Assembly (NCBI GenBank): GCA_001915385.1
Contig: MNQK01000035.1
Location: 1-64,000, forward strand
From: Bacteroidales bacterium 52_46
GTDB lineage: Bacteria > Bacteroidota > Bacteroidia > Bacteroidales > Muribaculaceae
Direction: 5' to 3'
Length of the DNA: 64,000 nt
The notes under the pieces are model-generated. The model did no database searches. It saw nothing but the letters and a program-made list of their open reading frames with translations, and was not told where the DNA came from. The translations under genes were made by a program, and so were the position numbers. Position 1 is the first letter of the stretch; the number at the start of each line of letters is the position of its first letter. Shown here in pieces: positions 53,649 through 62,817 of this stretch.

Positions 53649-54938
53649 TTATTTTTCAGCCAATATCTCTATTGTCGATTTTATGAGATACTCAAGGTCG
53701 GCGTCATTGATTACGTAGGGCGGCATGACATAGACGTTGCGTCCGAACGGACGTACCCAGATACCTTTCTCCACGCACCGCCGCTGGAAATCGCCAACGT
53801 TGACAGGTGTCTTTGTCTCGATTACGCCGATGGCGCCGATGGCGCGCACGTCGGCGACGTTGTCGAGCTCGCGTGCCGGCGCTATCGCGCGCGTGATTAC
53901 CTCGTTGATATGCCCGATTCGTGCTTCCATATCCTGCGCCTGCAGCAATTTGAGCGACGCAATGGCTATGGCGCAGGCGAGGGGATTGCCCATGAATGTG
54001 GGGCCGTGCATCATCACGCCGGCTTCGCCGCGCGATATGGTGTCGGCCACATCCTTGGTGGTGAGCACGGCGCTCATGGTCAGATAGCCTGCAGTGAGAC
54101 CCTTGCCTATGAGCATTATGTCAGGCTCTACGCCGGCATGCTCCCATGCGAAGCGGCGCCCGGTGCGCCAGAATCCTGTGGCAATCTCGTCGAAAATAAG
54201 GTAGATGCCATATTTGTCGCACAGACGGCGCGCCTCCACGAGGTATTGCGGATGGTAGAACCACATGCCTCCGGCGCCCTGCACTATCGGCTCGAGTATC
54301 ATGGCCGCGATTTCGTCGTGGTGCTTCTCGAGCACTTCCTGCAGCGGCAGTATTTCGTCGGGATTCCATTCGCCTCCGAAACGTGAGCGTGGCTGCGGCA
54401 CGAAATAGCGTATCGGCAATGCCGGACCGAAAGCGCCGTGCATGCCAGTCACGGGGTCGCATACGCTCATGGCGTTCCATGTGTCGCCGTGGTAGCCCGA
54501 ACGGATTGTCACGAAGTTGGTCTTTTTGTGCGAGCCGTAGCGCGATACTGCCGCCTGCACGGCCATTTTCATGCCCACTTCGGTCGCCACTGAGCCGGAG
54601 TCGGCATAAAATATGTTGTTCATCGACGGAGGCGCCATCTCGAGCAGCATCTTGCCAAGCTCGATGGCCGGCTCATGGGTGAGTCCGCCGAACATCACGT
54701 GCGACATCTTGCGCAGCTGGCGGTCAGCGGCTTCGTTGATTGCCGGATTGTTATAGCCGTGGATCACGCACCACCACGACGACATGCCGTCGATAAGCTC
54801 GGTGCCGTCGGCAAGTCGCAGCCTGACGCCCTCGGCCGATTCCACCTTGTAGGTAGGGAGCGGGTCGATGGTCGAGGTATAAGGGTGCCACAGGTGCTCG
54901 CGGTCAAATGTATCGAAATTGATATCGGAATTACTCAT
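53649..54938 (-). CDS. bioA: adenosylmethionine-8-amino-7-oxononanoate aminotransferase
   Basis: The 429-residue class III aminotransferase shows the family start DREHLWHPYTS, LIDGMSSWWCVIHGYNNPAI, the substrate loop SGYHGDTWNAMSVCDP, LIFDEIATGFWRTGRRFAWE and the PLP lysine in MLIGKGLTAGYL. It makes 7,8-diaminononanoate. It is first of the bioA-bioF operon and has a well-formed promoter. Confidence 0.94.
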   Translation of the reverse strand: MSNSDINFDTFDREHLWHPYTSTIDPLPTYKVESAEGVRLRLADGTELIDGMSSWWCVIHGYNNPAINEAADRQLRKMSHVMFGGLTHEPAIELGKMLLEMAPPSMNNIFYADSGSVATEVGMKMAVQAAVSRYGSHKKTNFVTIRSGYHGDTWNAMSVCDPVTGMHGAFGPALPIRYFVPQPRSRFGGEWNPDEILPLQEVLEKHHDEIAAMILEPIVQGAGGMWFYHPQYLVEARRLCDKYGIYLIFDEIATGFWRTGRRFAWEHAGVEPDIMLIGKGLTAGYLTMSAVLTTKDVADTISRGEAGVMMHGPTFMGNPLACAIAIASLKLLQAQDMEARIGHINEVITRAIAPARELDNVADVRAIGAIGVIETKTPVNVGDFQRRCVEKGIWVRPFGRNVYVMPPYVINDADLEYLIKSTIEILAEK

Positions 54939-54961
54939 ATCTATATAGCTGAATTTTTCAT

Positions 54962-54991
54962 CAAAATTACTAAAAAAACAGCGGAGGACAA
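54962..54991 (-). promoter_or_regulatory. promoter of bioA-bioF
   Basis: On the minus strand TTG (54991-54989) and TAATTTTG (54969-54962) are 19 nt apart, 23 nt before the bioA ATG. The short leader leaves little room for a regulatory structure. Confidence 0.7.
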
Positions 54992-55061
54992 AACAAAAGC
55001 GTCGCCCCGCGGGTTATATTGTAAAGCTTACATATATATCCACTTTTAAAACCCTACAGCA

Positions 55062-55280
55062 ATGAGACTTTCAAATTTATTAAATATCTTCATGGGAAGA
55101 GAAGTATCTCCCGAAGAGGAACTCGGTCTCGAAGCAGCTTCGGCCGACATGTCGCTGTTGATGTCGCACGACGGCAGCGAGCCGTCATTCATAGCCGGCA
55201 CATCATCACAACTTTATGACAGCCACGACTTCAGGGATCTCGGCGTATGGTATGATGCCGACGAGGACGAGACCGAATAG
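55062..55280 (+). CDS. small acidic hypothetical protein
   Basis: The 72-residue protein has about a quarter Asp and Glu. It starts MRLSNLLNIFMGREVSPEEE and ends in an acidic tail (DADEDETE). There is no signal peptide or known domain. It has its own hairpin terminator and C-rich codon use like expressed genes around it, so it is probably real. Function unknown. Confidence 0.65.
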   Translation: MRLSNLLNIFMGREVSPEEELGLEAASADMSLLMSHDGSEPSFIAGTSSQLYDSHDFRDLGVWYDADEDETE

Positions 55281-55320
55281 CGGCTATCGTGATTTGAGTA
55301 TTATAATTAGAGATAAAAAC

Positions 55321-55356
55321 ATGCCGGAGTAATCAATTTGTTGCTCCGGCATTGTT
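55321..55356 (+). terminator. terminator of the small acidic gene
   Basis: ATGCCGGAG (55321-55329) pairs with CTCCGGCAT (55344-55352), followed by TGTTATTTT. Confidence 0.7.
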
Positions 55357-55405
55357 ATTTTGCCATTTTTTATCATTATTTCTATGCCGTTTATGGAAAA
55401 ATGAT

Positions 55406-55413
55406 TAATTTTG
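55406..55413 (+). promoter_or_regulatory. -7 element of the lysC promoter
   Basis: TAATTTTG lies 49 nt before the lysC ATG. The -33 region has TTT instead of TTG. Confidence 0.45.
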
Positions 55414-55461
55414 CATCGCTGAAATATTATAATGTAATTTTTTTAACAGAGTATCTACAAA

Positions 55462-56775
55462 ATGAAAGTATTGAAGTTTGGCGGCACATCGGTTGGCTCC
55501 GCCCAGCGCATGAAAGATGTTGCCAAATTGATTAATGAGCGCGGCCGCAATATTATCGTCCTGTCCGCGATGTCAGGTACCACCAACTCTCTGGTGGAAA
55601 TCGGCGACTATCTTTATAAGAAAAATATCGACGGTGCAAAGGAGACAATCAATCTTCTTGAGGCTAAGTATATCAAGACCATAGACGAACTCTATTCGAC
55701 GAAGGAATACAAAGAGAAAGCCACCGACGCCATTAAAGCCTGCTTCAACTACATACGTTCGTTTTCGAAAGATATATTCACCATGTTCGAGGAGCGCGAA
55801 ATCCTCGCTCAGGGCGAGCTGATGTCGACAGCGCTGCTCAATCTCTACCTTCAGGAGACGGGTGTCAACTCAGTGCTCCTCCCGGCACTCGATTTCATGC
55901 GCACCGACAAGAACGCCGAAGCCGACACCCAGTATATCCGCGAGAAGCTGACCGCGCTGATGGAGCAGTATCCCGATGCCGACCTCTTCCTCACGCAGGG
56001 ATATATCTGCCGCAACGCCTACGGCGAGATTGACAACCTGCAGCGTGGAGGTTCCGACCTGACCGCCTCAATCATCGGCGCCGTGCTTGATGCCGAGGAA
56101 ATTGAGATATGGACCGACATCGACGGCATGCACAACAACGATCCCCGTTTCGTCGAGGGTACAAAACCTGTCAAGGAGCTGCACTTCGAGGAGGCTGCCG
56201 AGCTGGCATATTTCGGCGCCAAGATTCTGCACCCCACATGTGTGCTTCCCGCAAAGCTCAACAACATACCGGTGCGCCTGCTCAACACCATGCAGCCCGA
56301 CGCTCCCGGCACCCTCATACACAACACCTCCGAAAGCCACCGCATCAAGGCCGTTGCGGCCAAGGACAATATCACGGCTATCAAAATCAAGTCGGGCCGT
56401 ATGCTCCTCGCCTACGGGTTCCTTCGCAAAGTGTTTGAAATCTTCGAGACATATAAGACTTCCATCGACATGATCGCTACTTCTGAAGTAGGCGTTTCGG
56501 TCACCATCGACGATGAGCGCAACCTGCGCCAGATAGTCGACGACTTGAAGAAATTCGGCACCGTGACCGTCGACCGCGACATGGTAATCATCTGTGTGGT
56601 AGGCGACCTCGAGTGGCAGAACCGCGGTTTCGAGGCAAAGGCTCTCGATGCCCTGCGCGACATCCCCGTACGCATGATTTCGTATGGTGGCAGCAACTAC
56701 AACATCTCGTTCCTCGTCCGCAAAGAAGACAAGGTAGCCGCCCTCAATTCATTGAGCGAACACCTGTTCAAATAA
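55462..56775 (+). CDS. lysC: aspartate kinase
   Basis: The 437-residue enzyme phosphorylates aspartate, the first step to lysine, methionine and threonine. It shows the kinase start VLKFGGTSVG, the LQRGGSDLTASIIGAVLDAE segment and EIWTDIDGMHNNDPRFV. Two ACT domains at the end (about residues 300-437) allow feedback control. It is monofunctional, unlike the thrA fusion. lysA follows after 279 bp of dispersed repeats. Confidence 0.93.
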   Translation: MKVLKFGGTSVGSAQRMKDVAKLINERGRNIIVLSAMSGTTNSLVEIGDYLYKKNIDGAKETINLLEAKYIKTIDELYSTKEYKEKATDAIKACFNYIRSFSKDIFTMFEEREILAQGELMSTALLNLYLQETGVNSVLLPALDFMRTDKNAEADTQYIREKLTALMEQYPDADLFLTQGYICRNAYGEIDNLQRGGSDLTASIIGAVLDAEEIEIWTDIDGMHNNDPRFVEGTKPVKELHFEEAAELAYFGAKILHPTCVLPAKLNNIPVRLLNTMQPDAPGTLIHNTSESHRIKAVAAKDNITAIKIKSGRMLLAYGFLRKVFEIFETYKTSIDMIATSEVGVSVTIDDERNLRQIVDDLKKFGTVTVDRDMVIICVVGDLEWQNRGFEAKALDALRDIPVRMISYGGSNYNISFLVRKEDKVAALNSLSEHLFK

Positions 56776-56781
56776 TATGCA

Positions 56782-56841
56782 GAGGGTGTTGCAGAACTCG
56801 ATTTTAGCTGACCGCGGAAAGTTTAGTTCTGCAACACCCTC
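56782..56841. repeat. dispersed palindrome behind lysC, GTTGCAGAACT family
   Basis: GAGGGTGTTGCAGAACT (56782-56798) pairs exactly with AGTTCTGCAACACCCTC (56825-56841). The loop contains GACCGCGG. Its position 7 bp after the stop suggests a terminator role. Related arms are at 38278-38442 and 42345. Confidence 0.75.
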
Positions 56842-56859
56842 AATGCTGTTTTCTTAATG

Positions 56860-57030
56860 GTGACGTCCGGAGGACGTTGATTATTCGTAACCACGTACGC
56901 CGAAGCTTGCGAAGGCGTGCGTGGTAAGTAATCAGAGCCGAAATGGCGTCCGAAGGACGCCGATTTACATCACCTAATTTATGATAAACAGCAAATGTTT
57001 TAGGGACGCACAGACCGTGCGTCCCTACAC
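56860..57030. repeat. cluster of further palindromes between lysC and lysA
   Basis: The stretch holds GACGTCCGGAGGACGTTGAT, a hairpin ACCACGTACGCC/GGCGTGCGTGGT, GGCGTCCGAAGGACGCCGAT, and TAGGGACGCACAGACCGTGC with its mirrored end (57001-57027). The last unit is shared with 42361-42446. No gene is seen. Confidence 0.65.
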
Positions 57031-57054
57031 CGACAAAAATATTTGGTAATAACT

Positions 57055-58197
57055 ATGAAGTTTCCGATAGATAGATTTCAATCAGTCAAGACACCGTTTT
57101 ACTATTACGACATGAACCTGCTCAACCGCACCATAGCGGAAGCGGCTCGGCAGGCCGACGACTCACGCTACCACATCCATTATGCCGTCAAGGCGAATGC
57201 CAATCCGCTTATTCTCGCTCCGATACGCGAAGCGGGGTGGGGCATCGACTGCGTGAGCGGCAACGAGGTAGAGGCAGCCGTGGTCAACGGTTTTTCACCC
57301 GACTCAATCGTGTTTGCCGGTGTCGGTAAATCTGACGACGAGATTAATTATGCCCTCGGCGTAGGCATAGGCTGTTTCAACGTGGAGTCGCTGCCCGAAC
57401 TTGAGGTAATATCGGAACTTGCATCCGCGCGTGGCGTTACCGCGAAAGTGGCGCTCCGTGTCAATCCCGACATTGATGCGCACACGCACCACTATATCAC
57501 CACCGGTCTCAATGAGAATAAATTCGGCATCGACCTGCGCCATCTCGATGCTGTGGTCGACCGCGCGCTGCAGCTCCACGGCATAAAGCTGACCGGACTT
57601 CATTTCCATATCGGCTCGCAGCTCACTGACATGGAGCCGTACCGATTGCTTTGCGACAAAATCAACGGACTGCAGGAGCATTTCGCAGCCAAGGGCATCA
57701 CGTTCCCGACAATCAACGTAGGCGGCGGTCTCGGTATCGATTATGACAATCCCGACGCCAATCCCGTTCCAAATTTCAAATCGTATTTCGATATATTCCG
57801 CGAGTATCTCAGTCTCGGCGAAAACCAGCAGCTCCACTTCGAGCTTGGCCGTTCGATAGTGGCGCAATGCGGCTCGCTCATATCACGTGTGCTCTATGTA
57901 AAGCATGGCGTTGAAAAACAGTTCGCGATAATCGACGCCGGCATGAGCGACCTTCTGCGTCCCGCCCTCTACGGCGCCCACCACAAGATAGAAAACATAT
58001 CCGTTCCCGATGCCCCCGAAGAAGTCTACGACGTGGTAGGCCCCATCTGCGAATCCTCCGACGTATTCGGCAAGGACGAACATCTCCCCGCCCTCACCCG
58101 CGGCTCCCTCGTAGCCCTCCGCAGCGCCGGAGCCTACGGCGAAACAATGGCCTCCCGCTACAACCTCCGCACCCTCCCCGCCTCCCTCGCTTTCTAA
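57055..58197 (+). CDS. lysA: diaminopimelate decarboxylase
   Basis: The product is 380 residues from ATG 57055; an in-frame TTG 12 nt earlier is less likely. It shows the PLP lysine in HYAVKANANP, KFGID, LHFHIGSQL, NVGGGLGIDY and CESSDVFGKD, and makes lysine from meso-diaminopimelate. It is close to lysC, so two steps of one pathway are neighbours. A hairpin at 58244-58296 ends the unit. Confidence 0.94.
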   Translation: MKFPIDRFQSVKTPFYYYDMNLLNRTIAEAARQADDSRYHIHYAVKANANPLILAPIREAGWGIDCVSGNEVEAAVVNGFSPDSIVFAGVGKSDDEINYALGVGIGCFNVESLPELEVISELASARGVTAKVALRVNPDIDAHTHHYITTGLNENKFGIDLRHLDAVVDRALQLHGIKLTGLHFHIGSQLTDMEPYRLLCDKINGLQEHFAAKGITFPTINVGGGLGIDYDNPDANPVPNFKSYFDIFREYLSLGENQQLHFELGRSIVAQCGSLISRVLYVKHGVEKQFAIIDAGMSDLLRPALYGAHHKIENISVPDAPEEVYDVVGPICESSDVFGKDEHLPALTRGSLVALRSAGAYGETMASRYNLRTLPASLAF

Positions 58198-58243
58198 GCA
58201 GCAACGCGATAAATCAATAGTAAACAAAAGAACAAAAAGCGAT

Positions 58244-58296
58244 AACAGGAGCACAATAAATTTCCATACATTGGGAAAAACAATTGTGCTCCTGTT
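58244..58296 (+). terminator. hairpin behind lysA, GGAGCACAA family
   Basis: AACAGGAGCACAAT (58244-58257) pairs exactly with ATTGTGCTCCTGTT (58283-58296), with an inner TTTCC/GGGAAA. Similar hairpins are at 58504-58553 and around 63201-63257. Confidence 0.6.
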
Positions 58297-58373
58297 CATT
58301 TGTTAAAAAAATAAGAGTACAGGAGCACAAATGCTTGTGCTGGAAAGTATTACTGTTGTCTCATATCTTATTA

Positions 58374-58456
58374 TACCATTTCGGGTATAGATGAATTTCG
58401 ATTTATTACAAATTATACCCTTTAGGTTATATTTATTCTGTATCGGTGTGATATTG
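58374..58456. repeat. orphan copy of the XRE operator region
   Basis: TACCATTTCGGGTA (58374-58387) and TACCCTTTAGGTTA (58416-58429), plus the sequence that follows, match 63075-63156 with about one change in the right-hand 46 bp. At 63 kb these sites lie in front of an XRE regulator; here no such gene is present. Confidence 0.7.
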
Positions 58457-58503
58457 TACGCACTGCATTTGCTTGATAAAAAACAACATTATAAAAATCG
58501 ATA

Positions 58504-58553
58504 ACAGGAGCACAACAAATTTCCCAATAAGGGAAAAACAATTGTGCTCCTGT
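58504..58553. repeat. hairpin, GGAGCACAA family, second copy
   Basis: ACAGGAGCACAA (58504-58515) pairs with TTGTGCTCCTGT (58542-58553). A partial unit AGGAGCACAGGAGCACAA follows near 58570. It lies 54 bp behind the stop of the BspA-like gene on the minus strand and may end it. Confidence 0.6.
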
Positions 58554-58606
58554 ACACTTGTTGAAAAACAGGAGCACAGGAGCACAAAGGAGTGTGCGGG
58601 ATAGTA

Positions 58607-60874
58607 TTACTGTCTGGTGACGACTTTTTCAGTAGTGCCGTCGCTGTAGACTATGATGTTGAGGCCACGCTGAGGCACATCGTAGCGTCGTCCTGTCAGG
58701 TCATAGTAGCCGATTACCTCGCGCTCGTTGTCGACTATGACCGACTCAACGCCCGACTGCCCTTCGGGAGTAGTGAACGATTGCTCTTCGCCGTAGGTTG
58801 TACCGGCTTGCGTGGTGACGAACGCGCGGTAGTAATATGTGGTTTCCGGCTTGAGGTCGGTGAGGGTTACCGTCATCACCTGTCCGGTAGAGAATACGGT
58901 ATTGACACCGTCGGCGGCAGCCAGGGCAGCGGCAACCTTCTTCGGCGCATTATGCGACCCCGATGCCCAGTATTCTATACCCTGCTGTATTATATCATCG
59001 CTGCCGGCGAGGGCATAGCCCTTGACGGTAGCCGATGTTGAAGCGACTTCGGCGGTTGGATACGTGTGCACCGTAGGTTCGAAATACGAGAAATCGCTAG
59101 GGTCAAATGTTATCCAGTTGCTATGATAGTATTTGCCGTCGGAGTCCTTGTAGAATGCGCGTAGTTTATAATACGATGTTGATTGCAGATTCTTGATGTA
59201 TCCCTCCAACTGCCCGCCATATATGGCTGCATAACCCTCGCTCCATTTCATAGATTCGGGAGCGTCATATTTGCGCCATTGGAAGCCGACCGACGCTTCT
59301 TCGTCATTTATATTGGTGGTGGCGGCTACAATAGCGCATTTTTCCGATACAGGCCGCGGGTCAAGCAATTCAAATTCAAGCGCCGGCGTAGTAAACGTAA
59401 AATCCTTTTTCTCGGAGCTACCGCCTTTTGTAGTGACAGTATAAGTCCCCGAATACGTCGTTTCGGGCTTAAGCCCTGTAAGCGAAATTTTGTTCCCGTT
59501 GATTATATCACCGTTAAACTTGATACTCTTACTTTCTAATTTTGCATCGTCCAAAGAATATGACCCCGTGGCTGTGAAAGAAGTCGGATAAAATGAGTAT
59601 GCTACATTTACTCCCAGACTTTTAGTCTTAAAGGTTTTTCCATCATATACGGCAATACTGCCGTCACTATACTTAGTATAGACTGACAGGTTATATTCCG
59701 TATTTGATTTTAGACCTTTAATTGTAACCTTCCCTCCATCATCGCAAGGGTGTTTTTTTGATCCCGATATACCGCGCTCAACTACAGTTAAATTCTCATA
59801 TCCTTCAGGCGCAGGTTCTCCGTCCATACTTTTCTTTATTATAAACTCATAGTATTCCTGATGAGGAGCGTGATTTTTTAGTCCAAAGATTGGAGCACCG
59901 ACCAAAATCAAATCGGCATAATTATGAGAGTATTTTTTTATTTTAGTATATGGAACCGGAAAAGCGAAAATATTAGCCTTGTTACAATCGGAAAAGGCAT
60001 CACTCCCAACGAGAGCGGAATTAGGAACAACGACTTTCTTTAGCCCTGTACAGCCGTAGAATGCGCTGCTCCCGATAGAGGTTACCGACGCCGGTATCTC
60101 AATTGATGTCAGCCCTGTACAGCCGTAGAATGCGCTGCTCCCGATAGAGGTTACCGAAGCCGGTATCTCAATTGATGTCAGCCCTGTGCAGCCGTAGAAT
60201 GCCTCGTATCCTATAGAGGTTACCGAAGCCGGTATATCAATTGATGCCAGCCCTGTGCAGCCGTAGAATGCGCCGCTCTCTATAGAGGTTACCGAAGCCG
60301 GTATCTCAATTGATGTCAGCCCTGTGCAGCCGTAGAATGCGAAGTCCATGATAGAGGTTACCGAAGCCGGTATCTCAATTGATGTCAGCCCTGTGCAGCC
60401 GTTGAATGCGAAGTCCATGATAGAGGTTACCGAAGCCGGTATCTCGATTGATGTTAGCCTTGTGCAGTCTCTGAATGCGTTGGACCCTATCGATGTTACT
60501 GAAGCCGGTATCTCGATTGATTTCAGTCCTGTGCAGTCGGAGAATGCGTAGCTCCCGATAGAAGTTACCGAATTAGGTATTTTTATGGATGTCATGCCAG
60601 CGGAACGATAGAAAGCACTGCCACCAATGGAAGTCACCGAATATTCACTACCATCATACTGTACTTCTTCGGGTATTTCTACATGCCCCTGTACGTTTGG
60701 CCCATAATAACCATATTTTGTGCTATTATACCATGTCACTTCAACAGTTTTATTCTCTTTCGATGTTATGTTGTAGTAGAGGTCACCGTACTTAAAGTCG
60801 TAGGCTTTGGTGGCAAGTGGGATTGACAGGAGAATGAGGGTTGTCAGAAATGTACGGAATAAAAATTGGTTCAT
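58607..60874 (-). CDS. BspA-like leucine-rich repeat surface protein
   Basis: The 755-residue protein has a signal peptide (MNQFLFRTFLTTLILLSIPL). Nine 23-residue LRR_5 repeats lie between about residues 80 and 286 (VTSIGSSAFYGCTGLTSIEI). Fibronectin-like and Ig-like segments follow (KSNTEYNLSVYTKYSDGSIA; LKPETTYYYRAFVTTQAGTT). The C-terminal tail YYDLTGRRYDVPQRGLNIIV resembles type IX sorting signals. BspA-type repeats bind host proteins or other cells. Several repeat units are nearly identical in DNA, so copy number may vary. Confidence 0.85.
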   Translation of the reverse strand: MNQFLFRTFLTTLILLSIPLATKAYDFKYGDLYYNITSKENKTVEVTWYNSTKYGYYGPNVQGHVEIPEEVQYDGSEYSVTSIGGSAFYRSAGMTSIKIPNSVTSIGSYAFSDCTGLKSIEIPASVTSIGSNAFRDCTRLTSIEIPASVTSIMDFAFNGCTGLTSIEIPASVTSIMDFAFYGCTGLTSIEIPASVTSIESGAFYGCTGLASIDIPASVTSIGYEAFYGCTGLTSIEIPASVTSIGSSAFYGCTGLTSIEIPASVTSIGSSAFYGCTGLKKVVVPNSALVGSDAFSDCNKANIFAFPVPYTKIKKYSHNYADLILVGAPIFGLKNHAPHQEYYEFIIKKSMDGEPAPEGYENLTVVERGISGSKKHPCDDGGKVTIKGLKSNTEYNLSVYTKYSDGSIAVYDGKTFKTKSLGVNVAYSFYPTSFTATGSYSLDDAKLESKSIKFNGDIINGNKISLTGLKPETTYSGTYTVTTKGGSSEKKDFTFTTPALEFELLDPRPVSEKCAIVAATTNINDEEASVGFQWRKYDAPESMKWSEGYAAIYGGQLEGYIKNLQSTSYYKLRAFYKDSDGKYYHSNWITFDPSDFSYFEPTVHTYPTAEVASTSATVKGYALAGSDDIIQQGIEYWASGSHNAPKKVAAALAAADGVNTVFSTGQVMTVTLTDLKPETTYYYRAFVTTQAGTTYGEEQSFTTPEGQSGVESVIVDNEREVIGYYDLTGRRYDVPQRGLNIIVYSDGTTEKVVTRQ
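60017..60637 (-). repeat. nine 69-bp coding repeats
   Basis: The LRR units are 69 bp long. The middle and C-terminal units (about 60040-60410) differ by only a few bases, which points to recent duplication or gene conversion. Confidence 0.8.
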
Positions 60875-60973
60875 ATAGGTTTTTGTTTTTTGTGTTTCTC
60901 ATCCTCCAATGAAACAGGTAAGTATTAGGTATATAAAAAAGGTGTGAGGATTGTATCTTGTTTTATCCAATCA

Positions 60974-61195
60974 TCAGGCCTTGGCGTGCCTTTGTAGCAG
61001 ATAAAACAATAGCCCCACACCGATTATGCTATATATTCTGCCGATAACGGCAGGGTATATGCAACCGATGCAGGTGCTATTGCCAACCTTATCTTTGCTA
61101 CAGTTCAAACCGCCAAGTTCGATGATTAAAGATAAAATTTCAATAACACCTTTTATCAAAATGTATTGATTGCCGCGGCCATCTCTATGGCTCAT
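60974..61195 (-). CDS. small membrane protein candidate
   Basis: The frame gives 73 residues from ATG 61195 (MSHRDGRGNQYILIKGVIEI). Two hydrophobic segments (YILIKGVIEILSLIIELGG and IYPAVIGRIYSIIGVGLLF) flank a loop with Cys residues (LNCSKDKVGNSTCIGC). No family is recognised. It is 99 bp upstream of the BspA-like gene on the same strand. Confidence 0.4.
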   Translation of the reverse strand: MSHRDGRGNQYILIKGVIEILSLIIELGGLNCSKDKVGNSTCIGCIYPAVIGRIYSIIGVGLLFYLLQRHAKA

Positions 61196-61303
61196 CGGCA
61201 ACCGCTGACAAAATTAATAAAAAATGTTTTCGGTAGGGCTACATATATACATGTTTTTTAGCACCATACCCCGAAAAATAAAAAAATGTGAACCTGTACT
61301 TAG

Positions 61304-61374
61304 GAGTGTTTGGATTAATTTGAAGTTTTTCTTTAATTCTCTTTATTGTTAATGTGGTTTAAATTCAAACACTC
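61304..61374. repeat. dispersed repeat, copy 2, with terminal inverted repeat
   Basis: GAGTGTTTG (61304-61312) pairs with CAAACACTC (61366-61374), and TTAATTTGAA with TTTAAATTCAAA. The body matches 52425-52490. Confidence 0.7.
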
Positions 61375-61393
61375 TCGTAGTATTTATAATATT

Positions 61394-61423
61394 TTGGTGC
61401 AATTAAAAAAAACATTACCTTTG
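61394..61423 (+). promoter_or_regulatory. promoter of the AAA_14/DUF4143 gene
   Basis: TTG (61394-61396) and TACCTTTG (61416-61423) are 19 nt apart, 39 nt before the ATG. Confidence 0.7.
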
Positions 61424-61462
61424 TATTACTTAAAAAAGTAGATTTCTACAATTTTTGGTAAT

Positions 61463-62719
61463 ATGATAATTCCTCGACCAACTTATCTCAAACAGCTTAT
61501 ATCAGCACAAGGCAACAGGATGATAAAAATCATCACCGGCATGCGCCGTTGCGGAAAGTCCTTTTTGCTATTTGAACTTTTCCATGAGTATCTCAATTCT
61601 AAAGGGGTTGACAATTCCCATATTATAGAGATTGCTCTTGATGACAGATTATTTATTCAGTATCGTAATCCCGATACTCTGCTTTCTTTTATAAAAGCCC
61701 AGATTAAAGATGCTGCAACATATTATGTACTGCTTGATGAAGTACAATTGGTAGATGATTTTGTTGGTGTTTTAAACAGTTTACTCCATATACGTAATGT
61801 CGATGCGTACGTGACAGGTAGCAATTCGCATTTTTTATCTAAGGATGTGATAACTGAATTTAGGGGCCGCGGTCAGGATATTCACATGTACCCGCTTTCA
61901 TTTTCAGAGTATTATTCCGCATTAGAGGGGGAGCCGTATTCTTGTCTCAGGGATTTCTATACTTATGGAGGATTACCTCAGATTCTACTGTTGCCTGACA
62001 TAAAGGCTAAAAGAGATTATTTGCAACATCTGTCGGATACTGTATATATAGCTGATGTGGTGGAGCGTCATAGAGTTCGCAATAAACATGAACTTAGTGA
62101 GTTACTCCAAATTTTGGCATCATCAATAGGAGCACCGTGTAATCCGACTAAACTTTCCAATACATTTAAAAGTCTCAAAAAGGTAATAATATCAAACAAG
62201 ACTATATCTAACTACCTCGGGTATTTGTGCGATGCGTTTCTTATAGAGAAAGCCCTTCGTTATAACATAAAAGGGAAAAAGTATATCAATACACTTGCCA
62301 AATTTTATTTCACGGACTTAGGCATACGAAATGCATTGCTTGGTTTCCGACAGATTGAGCCGACTCATATCATGGAAAACGTAATCTATAATGAACTGAG
62401 ATATAGGGGCTATTCGGTTGATGTCGGGCTGGTGGAAGTTATTGATAAGGATACAGACGGGAAGTCAGTTCGTAAACAATATGAGGTTGACTTTGTAGTA
62501 AACGATTCGGATATTCGTTACTATATTCAATCGGTATATTCAATTCCTGATGGCGAGAAGATGAAGCAGGAGACTAATTCATTTAGAAATATTTCTGACT
62601 CGTTTAAACGTGTTCTGGTTGTGAATGACAATATTGAGCCGCATCGCAATGAAAATGGCATATTAGTAATCGGTTTTGTAGATTTTCTTCTCAAACCCGG
62701 ATTACTGACGAATGGGTAA
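61463..62719 (+). CDS. ATP-binding protein, AAA_14/DUF4143 family
   Basis: The 418-residue protein shows the P-loop GMRRCGKSFLLFEL, Walker B YYVLLDEVQLV, and the AAA_14 segment VYVTGSNS-type AYVTGSNSHFLSKD with GRGQDIHMYPLSFSEYY. The DUF4143 domain begins near residue 200, and its nuclease-like core YEVDFVV is near 340. The family is abundant and varies in gut Bacteroidetes, and its function is uncertain. It lies upstream of an XRE regulator on the opposite strand. Confidence 0.88.
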   Translation: MIIPRPTYLKQLISAQGNRMIKIITGMRRCGKSFLLFELFHEYLNSKGVDNSHIIEIALDDRLFIQYRNPDTLLSFIKAQIKDAATYYVLLDEVQLVDDFVGVLNSLLHIRNVDAYVTGSNSHFLSKDVITEFRGRGQDIHMYPLSFSEYYSALEGEPYSCLRDFYTYGGLPQILLLPDIKAKRDYLQHLSDTVYIADVVERHRVRNKHELSELLQILASSIGAPCNPTKLSNTFKSLKKVIISNKTISNYLGYLCDAFLIEKALRYNIKGKKYINTLAKFYFTDLGIRNALLGFRQIEPTHIMENVIYNELRYRGYSVDVGLVEVIDKDTDGKSVRKQYEVDFVVNDSDIRYYIQSVYSIPDGEKMKQETNSFRNISDSFKRVLVVNDNIEPHRNENGILVIGFVDFLLKPGLLTNG

Positions 62720-62817
62720 AGCGTATTCAATTCAGTTATGCACAGTTTCTGTGTATATGCGCAAAAGCCAAGACAGTAGCACAAATAAATAGGGAACTGA
62801 GTAGGCTGATTTTAAAT

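Noticed and set aside
60017..60637. Regular 69-bp repeats as a possible CRISPR array
   Set aside because: The units are contiguous, in frame and encode LRR_5 repeats; there are no unique spacers and no cas genes.
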